A stretch of 64,000 nucleotides of DNA from Oceanobacter sp. 1_MG-2023 (GTDB taxonomy: Bacteria; Pseudomonadota; Gammaproteobacteria; Pseudomonadales; Oceanobacteraceae): assembly GCF_030689025.1 (NCBI RefSeq), contig NZ_JAUYWA010000016.1, forward strand, positions 1 to 64,000, read 5' to 3'. Positions 1-9,432 of this stretch are shown in pieces. The notes beneath the pieces are model-generated. The model was not told where the DNA came from and searched no databases. It worked only from the letters and a program-made list of their open reading frames with translations. Positions within the stretch are counted from its first letter, which is position 1; every line of letters starts with the position of its first letter. The position numbers and the translations under genes were made by a program.

Positions 1-122
1 CGTCATTTCGCTGCATTCGTCGCCTTGCTCTGAACAACGGCAACACTCGCGCAGAGCCGTGCAGGATTAAATAGATGCCCCCAATAGTTATTCCGCTACG
101 CCATTCTGCAACATCAGGGCAT
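1..122. other. Window edge, no gene seen
   Basis: I see no convincing reading frame, RNA gene or repeat between the window edge and the metZ terminator. It may be the flank of a gene that lies outside the window. Confidence 0.4.
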
Positions 123-146
123 AAAAAAACGGGGCCGCAGCCCCGT
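123..146 (-). terminator. Rho-independent terminator after metZ
   Basis: Read on the minus strand, a 7-bp GC-rich stem (129-135 with 140-146, 4-base loop) is followed by a run of T residues. It lies about 20 bases beyond the metZ stop codon and would end the purF-side transcripts. Confidence 0.85.
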
Positions 147-165
147 CTGTGTGACCAGGATGCCG

Positions 166-1380
166 TCAGAGTGAATCCAGTCCTCGGGCCAGATCCTTGC
201 GAATGTCGTTCACATTCTCCAGACCAACCGCAACACGAATCAAGCCTTGGGTAATACCAGCCGCCAGCCGCTCTTCTTCTGCCAAACGCCCATGGGTCGT
301 TGTACCCGGATGCGTAATGGTGGTTTTGGCGTCGCCCAGGTTGGCAGTGATGGAGATCATGCGGGTGGCATCAATCACTTGCCAGGCTTCTTCCCGTCCA
401 CCATCCACTTCAAACGACAATACGCCACCCGGCAGACTTTGCTGCTGCTGGATCAGGTCATACTGCGGATGGGATGCCAGGCCACAATAGTTGACCTGTT
501 TCACCTTCGGATGCTGTTGCAACCAGTTGGCCAGGATAGTGGCGTTTTCACTGTGGGCTTTCATGCGCAGGCTGAGTGTTTCCAGCCCCTTGGTAAAGAC
601 CCAGGCATTAAACGGGCTCATGGTTGGACCCGCGGAACGCAAAACACCAATCACGGGTTCAATCAGTTCGTGGCTGCCCAGTACGGCACCACCCATGCAA
701 CGGCCCTGGCCATCGATGTATTTGGTGGCGGAATGCACCACCAAATCGGCCCCCAACGCCAGCGGTTGCTGGATCACCGGGGTACAAAAGCAGTTGTCCA
801 CCACCAGCAGGGCATTGGCGTCACGGGCCACCTGCGACAGTGCAGCGATATCTGCGACTTCAACCAGTGGGTTGGAGGGAGACTCCAGGAAAAACAACCG
901 GGTTTCCGGCTTGCAATGTGCTGCCCAATCGTTGACATCAACCGGATTCACATAATCGATAGCAACGTTGAATTTACGCAGGAATTTTTCAAACAGAACG
1001 ATGGTGCTGCCAAACACACTGCGAGAGCACAGAACATGATCCCCCGCTTTCAAATGGGCCAGCGCCGCCGCATAAATAGCTGCCATACCGGAAGCCGTTG
1101 CAGCACAGGCCTCTGCCCCTTCCATCGCCGCCAGGCGGTCTTCGAAGGTGCGTACCGTCGGGTTGGTATAACGGGAATAGACGTTACCCGGGTTGTCTCC
1201 GGCAAAACGTGCTGCGGCTTCTGCGGCCGAGCTGAACACATAGCTGCTACTCGGGAAGATCGCTTCGGAGTGTTCGTTTTCCTGGGTCCGGTACTGGCCC
1301 GCACGAACCGCCAGGGTTTCCATTTCACAATCGGTCAGATCCGATTGATAAGGGGCCAACAAGTCGTGAATATCATTCAT
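166..1380 (-). CDS. metZ: O-succinylhomoserine sulfhydrylase
   Basis: PLP-dependent enzyme of the Cys/Met metabolism family. It makes homocysteine from O-succinylhomoserine and sulfide, the direct sulfhydrylation route of methionine synthesis. The product is 404 residues, close to the Pseudomonas MetZ length. The PLP lysine is in HSATKYIDGQG (about residue 220), and the family motifs RYTNPT and ESPSNP are present. The frame is open 11 codons further upstream, but the ATG chosen here begins the part that aligns with relatives. A strong hairpin separates it from purF upstream, so it may be transcribed partly on its own. The purF-metZ neighbourhood matches Pseudomonas. Cystathionine gamma-synthase is the main alternative, but the context and the LAVRAGQ N-terminus favour MetZ. 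Confidence 0.93.
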   Translation of the reverse strand: MNDIHDLLAPYQSDLTDCEMETLAVRAGQYRTQENEHSEAIFPSSSYVFSSAAEAAARFAGDNPGNVYSRYTNPTVRTFEDRLAAMEGAEACAATASGMAAIYAAALAHLKAGDHVLCSRSVFGSTIVLFEKFLRKFNVAIDYVNPVDVNDWAAHCKPETRLFFLESPSNPLVEVADIAALSQVARDANALLVVDNCFCTPVIQQPLALGADLVVHSATKYIDGQGRCMGGAVLGSHELIEPVIGVLRSAGPTMSPFNAWVFTKGLETLSLRMKAHSENATILANWLQQHPKVKQVNYCGLASHPQYDLIQQQQSLPGGVLSFEVDGGREEAWQVIDATRMISITANLGDAKTTITHPGTTTHGRLAEEERLAAGITQGLIRVAVGLENVNDIRKDLARGLDSL

Positions 1381-1420
1381 CAGGTTTCTGCCTTTTCTAT
1401 GGCTTAAAAACATGGCCTAA

Positions 1421-1452
1421 AAACGCAACAGGGCAGCGGAGGCTGCCCTGTT
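1421..1452 (-). terminator. Terminator between purF and metZ
   Basis: A perfect 11-bp inverted repeat (1427-1437 with 1442-1452, 4-base loop) is followed on the minus strand by GCGTTTTTA. It lies about 45 bases after the purF stop, so it likely ends or attenuates the cvpA-purF transcript before metZ. Confidence 0.8.
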
Positions 1453-1497
1453 ATACAGATTCGGTTCAGGTGTCAGGCACCTGTAATACCGAAATAA

Positions 1498-3024
1498 TCA
1501 GGATTCTGCCTCGTTGTGCAGGTCAATCGCTACGTTGTTGGCACTGGCGGCCTTGCGGCCTCCCTTGGAGGAATCGCTGCGCAAGTCGGACAGGCGCTGG
1601 AAATAATTGTCATCAATATCGCCGGTGACGTATTCACCGTTGAATACCGAACAATCAAATGCTTTCGCAGCCGTTTTGCTGCCTTCCAGACATGCACTGA
1701 TCAGGTCATCCAGTTCCTGGTAAATCAGCCAGTCAGCACCAATGGCCGTTGCAATTTCATCGGTGGTACGGCCGTGCGCAATAAACTCTTCCTTGGCCGG
1801 CATATCAATCCCATAAACATTGGGATAGCGTACCGCAGGGGCGGCCGATGCAAAATACACATTGAGAGCACCGGCATCCCGAGCCATCTCAATAATCTGC
1901 TCGCACGTGGTGCCCCGGACAATGGAGTCATCGACCAGCAGGACATTCTTGCCGCGAAATTCCAGCTCCAGTGCGTTGAGCTTCTGACGCACGGATTTCT
2001 TGCGCTGCTGCTGCCCTGGCATAATGAAGGTACGGCCGATATAGCGGTTCTTCATAAAGCCTTCGCGGTACTTGACGCCAAGCCGATTGGCCAGTTCCTG
2101 CGCCGATGAACGGCTGGTATCCGGAATCGGTATCACAACATCGATATTGTGATCCGGCTGCTCCCGCATGATTTTTTCCGCCAGTTTTTCCCCCATCCGC
2201 AGGCGCGCCTTATACACCGCGATGCCATCCATAATGGAGTCCGGGCGGGCAAAGTATACCTGCTCAAACAGACACGGCGTCAGACAGGCGTTGTCAGCGC
2301 ATTGCTGGGTGAAAATCTCACCGGCTTCGGTCATGACAACACATTCACCGGGTTCAACATCTCGCTCAAGCTGAAATCCCAGGGCATCCAGCGCGACGGA
2401 TTCCGATGCCACCATGTACTCAGGGCCGGTATCGGTATCACGACGGCCATAAACAGCCGGACGGATACCATTCGGATCACGAAAGGCCACCACGCCATAA
2501 CCACAGATCATGGCGACCACTGCGTAACCACCACGAACACGCTCATGCACACGACGCACCGCCCGGAAGATCATTTCCGGAGTGGGCACCAGCTGCTTTT
2601 GTTCTTGCAGTTCGTGAGCAAAGATATTCAACAGGACTTCAGAGTCTGATGTGGTATTGATATGCCGCAGATCTTCACGATAGAGGTCTTGGGCCAGATC
2701 GGTGGTGTTGGTCAGATTGCCGTTATGTGCCAGTACGATGCCGTAGGGCGAGTTCACATAGAATGGCTGGGCTTCCGCCGAGCTGGAACTGCCTGCCGTC
2801 GGATAACGTACGTGACCAATGCCCATACGACCAATCAGTCGCTGCATATGGCGGGTACGAAATACATCTCGTACCAGGCCATTATCTTTCCTTAGATAAA
2901 ACTTTCCCTGATCACTGGTGACAATGCCTGCCGCATCCTGGCCGCGGTGCTGTAGCACCGTCAACGCATCATAAATAGACTGGTTGACATGGGTCTTGGC
3001 GACGATACCCACAATTCCGCACAT
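1498..3024 (-). CDS. purF: Amidophosphoribosyltransferase
   Basis: Catalyses the first committed step of purine synthesis: PRPP plus glutamine gives 5-phosphoribosylamine. The protein starts MCGIVGI, so Cys2 is exposed as the N-terminal nucleophile of the glutaminase (Ntn-hydrolase) domain. The second half carries the PRPP-binding loop [13 protein letters not shown] of the type I phosphoribosyltransferase fold. At 508 residues it is the normal length (E. coli 505). cvpA lies 12 bases upstream on the same strand, the conserved cvpA-purF pair. No PurR operator was recognised by eye. Confidence 0.98.
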   Translation of the reverse strand: MCGIVGIVAKTHVNQSIYDALTVLQHRGQDAAGIVTSDQGKFYLRKDNGLVRDVFRTRHMQRLIGRMGIGHVRYPTAGSSSSAEAQPFYVNSPYGIVLAHNGNLTNTTDLAQDLYREDLRHINTTSDSEVLLNIFAHELQEQKQLVPTPEMIFRAVRRVHERVRGGYAVVAMICGYGVVAFRDPNGIRPAVYGRRDTDTGPEYMVASESVALDALGFQLERDVEPGECVVMTEAGEIFTQQCADNACLTPCLFEQVYFARPDSIMDGIAVYKARLRMGEKLAEKIMREQPDHNIDVVIPIPDTSRSSAQELANRLGVKYREGFMKNRYIGRTFIMPGQQQRKKSVRQKLNALELEFRGKNVLLVDDSIVRGTTCEQIIEMARDAGALNVYFASAAPAVRYPNVYGIDMPAKEEFIAHGRTTDEIATAIGADWLIYQELDDLISACLEGSKTAAKAFDCSVFNGEYVTGDIDDNYFQRLSDLRSDSSKGGRKAASANNVAIDLHNEAES

Positions 3025-3036
3025 TCGCGTATTACC

Positions 3037-3540
3037 TCAGAAATCAGACGGGATAGAGGACATCACCCGGTTCGCTGCGCCTGGCAACGTATTACGCGCC
3101 CAGTCTGCCAGCACTTCCAGGTGAGGAATAAACATTGATTGCTGCCACCAGGGGTCTTTCGGCACCATGGTAAGCTGCAACCCATAAACAATCGCGACCA
3201 GAACAACCAGTCCACGGATACAGCCAAAGACCATACCGAGGATACGATCAGTGCCACTCAATCCGGTCAGACGCACCACCTCGACAATCAGGTGGTTGAC
3301 CATGGCACCAATAGCCAGTGTGCCCAGAAAGAGCACGACAAATGCGGCGATCCAGCGTAATGAATTGGTTTCAATATAATCAGTCAGGAGCGTGGCCAGA
3401 TTACCACTGAACATGCGGGCAACCACAAACGCCCCAATCCACACAGCCAGCGACAAGGCTTCCCGGACGAAACCGCGTTTAAGGCTGATCAGGCTGGAGA
3501 TTCCCAGCACCGCCAATATTACCCAATCAACGACGGCCAT
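3037..3540 (-). CDS. cvpA: CvpA family inner-membrane protein
   Basis: A 167-residue hydrophobic protein with about four predicted membrane segments, beginning MAVVDWVILAVLGISSLISL, typical of CvpA. In E. coli the protein is needed for colicin V production and has been linked to envelope stress tolerance; its biochemical role is not settled. The gene sits 12 bases upstream of purF and is expected to be co-transcribed with it. The next gene upstream (dedD-like) is separated by 179 bases. Confidence 0.93.
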   Translation of the reverse strand: MAVVDWVILAVLGISSLISLKRGFVREALSLAVWIGAFVVARMFSGNLATLLTDYIETNSLRWIAAFVVLFLGTLAIGAMVNHLIVEVVRLTGLSGTDRILGMVFGCIRGLVVLVAIVYGLQLTMVPKDPWWQQSMFIPHLEVLADWARNTLPGAANRVMSSIPSDF

Positions 3541-3719
3541 CTCGCTCTCGTAGCAGACTCAAAGAAGCGCGCAGTATAGGGTTTAGCATGGATTTCGACA
3601 ACTGGAGAGACCGGCTTGTGGGCATTTTGCGCCAGCGAAAGCAGAAAAAATTCTATCTCCCGTAGCAATCAAGCCGCATGAATCGCTCTTGAGACAATCA
3701 TTCATGGGCCAGCCTGGCG

Positions 3720-4490
3720 TTAGCGCGCCATAAAACGTTTGATGCGAAGGTCCGAGCGCTGCAGCTTTTTTTCCAGCTGACTACGCAGTGTTTCAGCCTG
3801 CTGTTGTTGTAGCTCCGGGCCAGCAAACACACGGGTAAGACCATCATCATCGGTACGGGCAAAGGCCTTGAAACCCTGCTGACGTATCGTATCCCGGAAG
3901 CCCATGGCATTGTCAGCGCTAGAAAAAGCGCCCAACTGTACTACCCAGGCATAGGGCAAGCCACTGTCGTCGAGATGGCCTCGATCCGGCTGCTTCCTGA
4001 CCGCCGCAGGGATCATGTCATCCAGCCCGGCCAGGACATCGCTATCGGCTTGCCCGGTTTCCGCTGCAACGGGCCTGGCCGTTTGGGCAGGCGTAACAGC
4101 CGGCGTAGCCGTGGATGCGGCTACGGTATTGGCACCCGTCACCGGCTCACCATGACCCGCTGCGGTTCCTTGTTGCGCCGTTGCTGCCGCTGTTTTTGCT
4201 GTTTGTTCTGTACTTGCTGTTGCCGTACCCGTTGGTTCCGTCGCCGCAGTACCGGGTTGTGGCGTCAGCAACTGGGCCGCCGCCTCACCACTGGCCAGCT
4301 GTTCCAGATCAATACGAATACGCTGCTGGTTCTGGACTTCCGTCCAGTCCGGCATATCAGGCATGGGCGGCATATCCTGATCGATCGTTAGCCGCTGGCT
4401 GGAACCATCGATCACAATCGGCACGGCGATACCCAGTGCCAGCACAGTGACAACGGCCCCGAGAATACGTTTGTTCAGATGCTTTTCCAT
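3720..4490 (-). CDS. dedD: SPOR-domain protein, DedD-like
   Basis: A 256-residue bitopic membrane protein. A short basic N-terminus is followed by one membrane segment (about residues 9-26, ILGAVVTVLALGIAVPIVI), then a long Ala/Thr/Pro-rich periplasmic linker, and a C-terminal SPOR domain (about residues 175-256, starting YAWVVQLGAFSS). SPOR domains bind denuded septal peptidoglycan, and DedD is a cell-division protein. The start has a GGAG ribosome site 8 bases upstream and overlaps the end of folC by 16 bases, so the two are translationally linked. The folC-dedD-cvpA-purF order is conserved in gammaproteobacteria. The linker is poorly conserved, so the symbol rests on layout and context. 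Confidence 0.88.
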   Translation of the reverse strand: MEKHLNKRILGAVVTVLALGIAVPIVIDGSSQRLTIDQDMPPMPDMPDWTEVQNQQRIRIDLEQLASGEAAAQLLTPQPGTAATEPTGTATASTEQTAKTAAATAQQGTAAGHGEPVTGANTVAASTATPAVTPAQTARPVAAETGQADSDVLAGLDDMIPAAVRKQPDRGHLDDSGLPYAWVVQLGAFSSADNAMGFRDTIRQQGFKAFARTDDDGLTRVFAGPELQQQQAETLRSQLEKKLQRSDLRIKRFMAR

Positions 4491-5806
4491 ACATACTCTC
4501 CGCTTTTTTGCTGGGCATGAATGTATGTCAATGCCTGCTCAACGGTATAGAAAGACCCAACAACCAGCCAATGCTCATCAGCAGTGGCCGTTTGTTGCCA
4601 GTGCTCCAGGGCATCACGAACCGTTGTACAAGCCGTCACATCAACGCCGCTGCCTTGCGTCACCACGGTGTGGAAGCGCAGTGCCAGTCCGGCAACATCC
4701 AGTCCCCGCGGGCAATCAAGTCCGGCCAGCGTCCACTGCGTGGTATCGGGTAATGCCTGCACCACCGCTTCTACCGGCTTGTCGGCCAGCATGGCCAGCA
4801 GAATGCCATCCACCTCTTGCTCTCGGGTGGCCAGATACGCAGCGGCCTGTTCATTATGCGCAACATCCAGCGTCAGTCTGAGTTGTCGTCCATCCGGGCA
4901 CAGGCACTGCCAGCCCTGCAAACGGCCAGGAACCCGCAGGCGCTTGAGGGTTTTGACCACTTCCACTTCAGGCATCAAATGGCCAACCGCTGCCAGCGCC
5001 TGTACTGCAGTGGCGATATTGGCCGCCGGAATAAATCCGCGCGGCAATACCCACGACATCGAGGTATCCTCATCCGGACACGGCAGAAAGCGCAGATTCA
5101 GAACCGCCTCACCCCCTTGCACACACTCAGTGATATCAAAGGCTTCGCCCCGCCCCAGCCATAAACCTTCAGCCGCCTCTACCGTCGTGCGAGCACGCTC
5201 AGGAGGCATGGGCTGACCACAGACCAGATAACGGTCTGGCCGGACAATGGAGCATTTTTCATAGGCGATAACATCGAGGTCGTTACCCAGCCAGGCTTCG
5301 TGATCCAACCCGATACTGGTGACGACCGACAAGTCGGCGTCCACTACATTGACGGCATCCAGACGCCCGCCCAGGCCAATTTCCAAGACACAGGCATCGA
5401 GATTCTGTTGTTTGAACCAGGCCAGTGCAGCCAGGGTGCCAAATTCAAAATAGGTCAACGCGATACCTTGACGCGCCTGTTCAACCAGTGCAAATGACTG
5501 GCACAGATCCGCATCCGATATATCGTTGCCGTTTACCGACACACGCTCGTTGTAGCGCAGAATATGCGGCGAATTATAACAACCGACCGAAAATCCCTGA
5601 CGTGACAACAAGGCACTCATCAATGCTGAGGTTGTGCCTTTGCCATTGGTGCCTGCGACCAGTATCACCAGCCCGGCCGGGTGCAAGCAGCCCAACCGTT
5701 CTGCGACCGTACGGACGCGGTCGAGGCCCATATCAATTTCAGCAGGATGCACCGACTCCAGGTGCTCGAGCCAACGCTTGACGTTCCAACTGCTGAAGTC
5801 AGCCAT
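4475..5806 (-). CDS. folC: Folylpolyglutamate synthase / dihydrofolate synthase
   Basis: Bifunctional Mur-ligase-type enzyme that joins glutamate to dihydropteroate and then extends the gamma-glutamyl tail of folates. The ATP-binding loop is VAGTNGKGTT (about residues 50-59). The central GLGGRLDAVN and the later LDVAHN motif are also family hallmarks. At 443 residues it is slightly longer than E. coli FolC (422). It overlaps dedD by 16 bases. In many relatives accD lies directly upstream; here trpA is there, 32 bases away. Confidence 0.96.
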   Translation of the reverse strand: MADFSSWNVKRWLEHLESVHPAEIDMGLDRVRTVAERLGCLHPAGLVILVAGTNGKGTTSALMSALLSRQGFSVGCYNSPHILRYNERVSVNGNDISDADLCQSFALVEQARQGIALTYFEFGTLAALAWFKQQNLDACVLEIGLGGRLDAVNVVDADLSVVTSIGLDHEAWLGNDLDVIAYEKCSIVRPDRYLVCGQPMPPERARTTVEAAEGLWLGRGEAFDITECVQGGEAVLNLRFLPCPDEDTSMSWVLPRGFIPAANIATAVQALAAVGHLMPEVEVVKTLKRLRVPGRLQGWQCLCPDGRQLRLTLDVAHNEQAAAYLATREQEVDGILLAMLADKPVEAVVQALPDTTQWTLAGLDCPRGLDVAGLALRFHTVVTQGSGVDVTACTTVRDALEHWQQTATADEHWLVVGSFYTVEQALTYIHAQQKSGEYVWKSI

Positions 5807-5838
5807 CCTGAATATCCTTCTTGGTTACGACCGTGTTA

Positions 5839-6642
5839 TTACTGATCCATCGCGCTGCGCATTTCCTGCATCAGCGCGGCGACCAGACGTTGAGCTTCGG
5901 CGGGGTTGGTGGCATTGTCGGCGATACGGTTAACGATCGCACTCCCCACAATCACGCCGTCGCACACGGCCGATACGGCCGCGGCTGTTGTGCCATTCTG
6001 AATACCAAAACCCACCCCTACCGGGATAGACACGTGTTGGCGAATCCGTTGCAAGTTACGTTCAACATCGTCGACATCCAGGGCTTTCGAGCCAGTCACG
6101 CCTTTTAGCGAGACATAATACACATAACCACTGCCAGCCTGGCCAATGGCTTCGATACGCTCATCGGTCGTGGTCGGTGCAATCAGGTACACCATATCCA
6201 GACCCGCACTTTTGAAGATGGCGTCAACATCAACGGCTTCTTCCGGTGGCAAGTCGACCAGCAGCACACCATCAACACCGGCAGTCACCGCTGCTGTTAC
6301 AAAGGTGTCATAACCCATGGCTTCGACCGGATTCAGATACCCCATCAGCACCACCGGGGTCGTGCTGTCAGTAGTGCGGAATTCCGCCACCATCGCCAGT
6401 ACATCACGTAACGAGGTGTTATGTTCCAGCGCCCGCTCACAGGCCAATTGAATGGTCGGGCCATCCGCCATCGGATCGGAAAACGGCACCCCCAGTTCAA
6501 TCAGGTCACAACCGGCGTCCACCAGTGTGTGCATCATGGGAACGGTGGCGTCCTTTTGTGGATCACCGGCAGTGATATAGGGAATCAAGGCTTTTTTGCC
6601 TGTGGTTTTCAAGGCAGCAAACAAACTAGCTATACGAGACAT
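5839..6642 (-). CDS. trpA: Tryptophan synthase alpha chain
   Basis: Cleaves indole-3-glycerol phosphate to indole and glyceraldehyde 3-phosphate, and channels the indole to TrpB. The 267 residues form a TIM barrel. The catalytic glutamate lies in [17 protein letters not shown] (near residue 49) and the aspartate in [10 protein letters not shown] (near 60 residues later). The phosphate-binding glycines are in VGVGFGI near the end. It follows trpB by 14 bases, so the two subunits are co-expressed. Its 3' neighbour is folC at 32 bases, with no accD between. Confidence 0.97.
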   Translation of the reverse strand: MSRIASLFAALKTTGKKALIPYITAGDPQKDATVPMMHTLVDAGCDLIELGVPFSDPMADGPTIQLACERALEHNTSLRDVLAMVAEFRTTDSTTPVVLMGYLNPVEAMGYDTFVTAAVTAGVDGVLLVDLPPEEAVDVDAIFKSAGLDMVYLIAPTTTDERIEAIGQAGSGYVYYVSLKGVTGSKALDVDDVERNLQRIRQHVSIPVGVGFGIQNGTTAAAVSAVCDGVIVGSAIVNRIADNATNPAEAQRLVAALMQEMRSAMDQ

Positions 6643-6656
6643 ATCGAATTCCGTCC

Positions 6657-7904
6657 TTATGCAGTCACGCCATCAAGAGTGGCAATGGTATGAATGTCCT
6701 TGTCACCACGACCGGACAGGTTGACCACAATCACCTTGTCGGAAGGCATGGTGGCTGCCAACTTCATCGCAAAAGCGACGGCATGGGATGACTCCAGTGC
6801 CGGCATAATGCCTTCCAGCTGTGTCAGCTTGTGGAATGCCTCAATGGCTTCGCTGTCTGTAGCGGCGACATACTGGGCACGGCCAACATCTTTCAACCAG
6901 GAGTGCTCAGGGCCAACTCCGGGGTAATCCAGACCGGCAGAAATCGAGTGTGTCCCCATGATCTGGCCGTTGTCGTCTTCCATCAAATAGGTGCGATTGC
7001 CATGCAAAACGCCAGGACGCCCTTTACTCAAAGGTGCGGCATGGTCATCTCCTTCCAGCCCCAGTCCACCCGCTTCAACGCCATACATGGCTACTTCCGG
7101 ATGCTTGATATAAGGGTAAAACATGCCGATGGCATTGGAACCACCACCCACACAGGCCACGACTGCATCTGGCTGACGGCCAATCTGTTCCTGGCTTTGC
7201 GTTTGGGTTTCACGGCCGATAACAGACTGAAAATCCCGCACCAGCATTGGGTAAGGATGCGGCCCAGCCGCAGTACCGATAATATAGAAGGTGTCGTCCA
7301 CGTTGGTCACCCAATGACGCATCGCTTCGTTCATCGCGTCTTTCAGGGTTTTGGTACCGGATGTGACCGATTCCACCTCAGCGCCCAGCAGCTTCATGCG
7401 ATAGACATTCAGCTTTTGACGCTCAACATCCGTCGAGCCCATAAAGACTTTGCATTCCAAGCCGAAACGGGCAGCGACGGTGGCCGAGGCCACACCGTGC
7501 TGGCCAGCACCGGTTTCAGCAATAATCTTCTTTTTGCCCATAAACTTGGCCAGTAATGCCTGACCAATGGTGTTGTTGATTTTATGGGCACCGGTGTGAT
7601 TCAGATCTTCCCGTTTGAGGAAAATACGCGCCCCGCCACAGTGGTCGCTCAATCGCTCGGCGTAATACAACGGCGACGGGCGGCCAACATAGTGCGCCAG
7701 GTCGTGATCAAACGCTTTCTGGAAATCTTCATCATCACGCAGTTTCAGATACGTTGCTTGCAACTCATCCAACGCCGCGGTCAGGGTTTCAGAGACAAAA
7801 CGGCCGCCGTAAATACCAAAGTGGCCGCGCTCATCGGGCAGATTAGCGTCTAATACCGCAGCATGTGCGTTTTGTTCAGGAGTTGTGTTGTTCGTAGTTG
7901 ACAC
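6657..7904 (-). CDS. trpB: Tryptophan synthase beta chain
   Basis: PLP enzyme that condenses indole with serine. The PLP lysine is in [10 protein letters not shown], the catalytic glutamate in AETGAGQHG, and a phosphate-binding loop GGGSNAIG is present. The C-terminus has [11 protein letters not shown] chose a GTG start at 7904 (415 residues) because GAGGTG lies 4 bases upstream of it; the in-frame ATG four codons earlier (7916) has no good ribosome site. From the GTG the gene overlaps the end of trpF by 29 bases, suggesting translational coupling. The gene order trpF-trpB-trpA is the one found beside truA in many proteobacteria. Confidence 0.95.
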   Translation of the reverse strand: MSTTNNTTPEQNAHAAVLDANLPDERGHFGIYGGRFVSETLTAALDELQATYLKLRDDEDFQKAFDHDLAHYVGRPSPLYYAERLSDHCGGARIFLKREDLNHTGAHKINNTIGQALLAKFMGKKKIIAETGAGQHGVASATVAARFGLECKVFMGSTDVERQKLNVYRMKLLGAEVESVTSGTKTLKDAMNEAMRHWVTNVDDTFYIIGTAAGPHPYPMLVRDFQSVIGRETQTQSQEQIGRQPDAVVACVGGGSNAIGMFYPYIKHPEVAMYGVEAGGLGLEGDDHAAPLSKGRPGVLHGNRTYLMEDDNGQIMGTHSISAGLDYPGVGPEHSWLKDVGRAQYVAATDSEAIEAFHKLTQLEGIMPALESSHAVAFAMKLAATMPSDKVIVVNLSGRGDKDIHTIATLDGVTA

Positions 7905-8544
7905 GATACACCTCATTCATAAATGCCTGAATCTTGCTGGCATCCTTGATGCCTTTGTTTCCGGGACCATTGGCCTCAACGCCACCGCTGACATCCACTG
8001 CAAAAGGATGTACATCGCGAATAGCGGTTGCCACGTTATCGGGAGACAGGCCACCAGCAAGAATAATGGGTTTGTTTAAATCGTCTGGCACCAGCGACCA
8101 ATCAAAGGTTTCGCCAGTACCACCCGGAACACCGGGTTTGTAGCTGTCTAGCAGCAGAGACAAGGCACCTGGGAAGCGCACGCACGCCTCCACCATATCC
8201 GACGCTTGCCGAACACGGACTGCCTTGATATAGGGGCGGTTGAATTGTTGGCAAAAGCCATCGTCTTCGTCACCGTGGAATTGAATAAGGTCGATTCTAA
8301 CGACATCCAGAACGCTTTGCACTTGTTCAGAAGTCGGATTCACAAAAAGAGCAGTTACCGTAACAAACGCCGGAACCATAGCCACAATAGCAGCCGCTTG
8401 CGTAATATCAACCGCTCTCGGGCTGGGTGGGTAAAACACCAGGCCAATGGCATCGGCCCCGGCATTCACAACCGCCAGAGCATCTGCTGCACGGGTAATA
8501 CCACAAATCTTGGCACGCGTACGGGTCATGGGTAAGGTCGGCAT
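7876..8544 (-). CDS. trpF: Phosphoribosylanthranilate isomerase
   Basis: Converts N-(5'-phosphoribosyl)anthranilate to the carboxyphenylamino-deoxyribulose phosphate, the third step of tryptophan synthesis from chorismate. Motifs KICGIT (catalytic cysteine), [10 protein letters not shown] and QFHGDE are typical. The frame is open for 17 more codons upstream, but the ATG at 8544 has AGGAG 7 bases before it and gives 222 residues, nearer the family length of about 205. It sits 60 bases after truA and overlaps trpB. Confidence 0.95.
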   Translation of the reverse strand: MPTLPMTRTRAKICGITRAADALAVVNAGADAIGLVFYPPSPRAVDITQAAAIVAMVPAFVTVTALFVNPTSEQVQSVLDVVRIDLIQFHGDEDDGFCQQFNRPYIKAVRVRQASDMVEACVRFPGALSLLLDSYKPGVPGGTGETFDWSLVPDDLNKPIILAGGLSPDNVATAIRDVHPFAVDVSGGVEANGPGNKGIKDASKIQAFMNEVYRVNYEQHNS

Positions 8545-8604
8545 CAGCAAGCTCCTGCATAAATCCGGCGATGGTAGCAGAAAACAGGCCTGCAAAGGTC
8601 TGGT

Positions 8605-9429
8605 TCAGCCGTCAGTCAACGCCAGTACAGGCTCTAACAGTAACGGACCAAAGGGCTGGCTGGGAATATCAAATTGCTCCGGGTAACGTACCCCAACAAA
8701 ATGCAAACCATCCCCTGGGGCTGTCACCCCGGCGGCCAGACGGGATTTGGCTTCAAGCACCTCGGTCATCCATTCGACCGGCTGATGGCCCTCGCCAATA
8801 GGAATCAGGCAGCCAACGATATTACGCACCATGTGGTATAGAAACGCGCTTGACTCCAGCTCCAGCATAATCAGATTACCCCATTGCCGTACTTCGATAC
8901 GGTGCATGGTTTTGACTGGGGTTTTGGCCTGGCAATCCTTGGCCCGGAAAGAAGAAAAGTCGTGTTCACCCAACAACAACTGGGCAGCCTGATGCATACG
9001 GTCGGCATCCAACGGATAACGCCACCAGGTTAACTGCTCATATTGCAGTGCCTGACGGTATTGGCTGTTGTTGATCAGGTAACGATAACAACGGGCCTGG
9101 GCTTTGAAACGGGCGTGAAAATCCGTATCGACCTGGCCAATCCACTGCAACGAGATCTGGGCTGGCGTATTGGTGTTAATCCCCATTAGCCAGCCATAAT
9201 CACTGCGTTTGGAAGTGGTATCGAAGTGGATAACCTGACGGGTTGCATGCACACCGGCGTCGGTACGCCCTGCACAGGCAATCTCAACCGGGTGATTGGC
9301 GACCTTGGAGATAGCCGCCTCAAGTGCGGCCTGAACCGTGGGTTCATTGTGGTGTTTCTGCTTCTGCCAACCGTGGAAACAAGCGCCGTTGTATTCCACG
9401 ATGGCAGCATAACGATAGGTATCAGACAT
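8605..9429 (-). CDS. truA: tRNA pseudouridine(38-40) synthase
   Basis: Makes pseudouridine at positions 38-40 of the tRNA anticodon arm. The 274-residue protein carries the catalytic aspartate in CAGRTDAGVHA (about residue 60) and the family motif FHARF. Its start lies 3 bases after the fimV stop, and trpF follows 60 bases downstream. The fimV-truA-trpF order is conserved in Pseudomonas-type genomes. Confidence 0.97.
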   Translation of the reverse strand: MSDTYRYAAIVEYNGACFHGWQKQKHHNEPTVQAALEAAISKVANHPVEIACAGRTDAGVHATRQVIHFDTTSKRSDYGWLMGINTNTPAQISLQWIGQVDTDFHARFKAQARCYRYLINNSQYRQALQYEQLTWWRYPLDADRMHQAAQLLLGEHDFSSFRAKDCQAKTPVKTMHRIEVRQWGNLIMLELESSAFLYHMVRNIVGCLIPIGEGHQPVEWMTEVLEAKSRLAAGVTAPGDGLHFVGVRYPEQFDIPSQPFGPLLLEPVLALTDG

Positions 9430-9432
9430 GGA

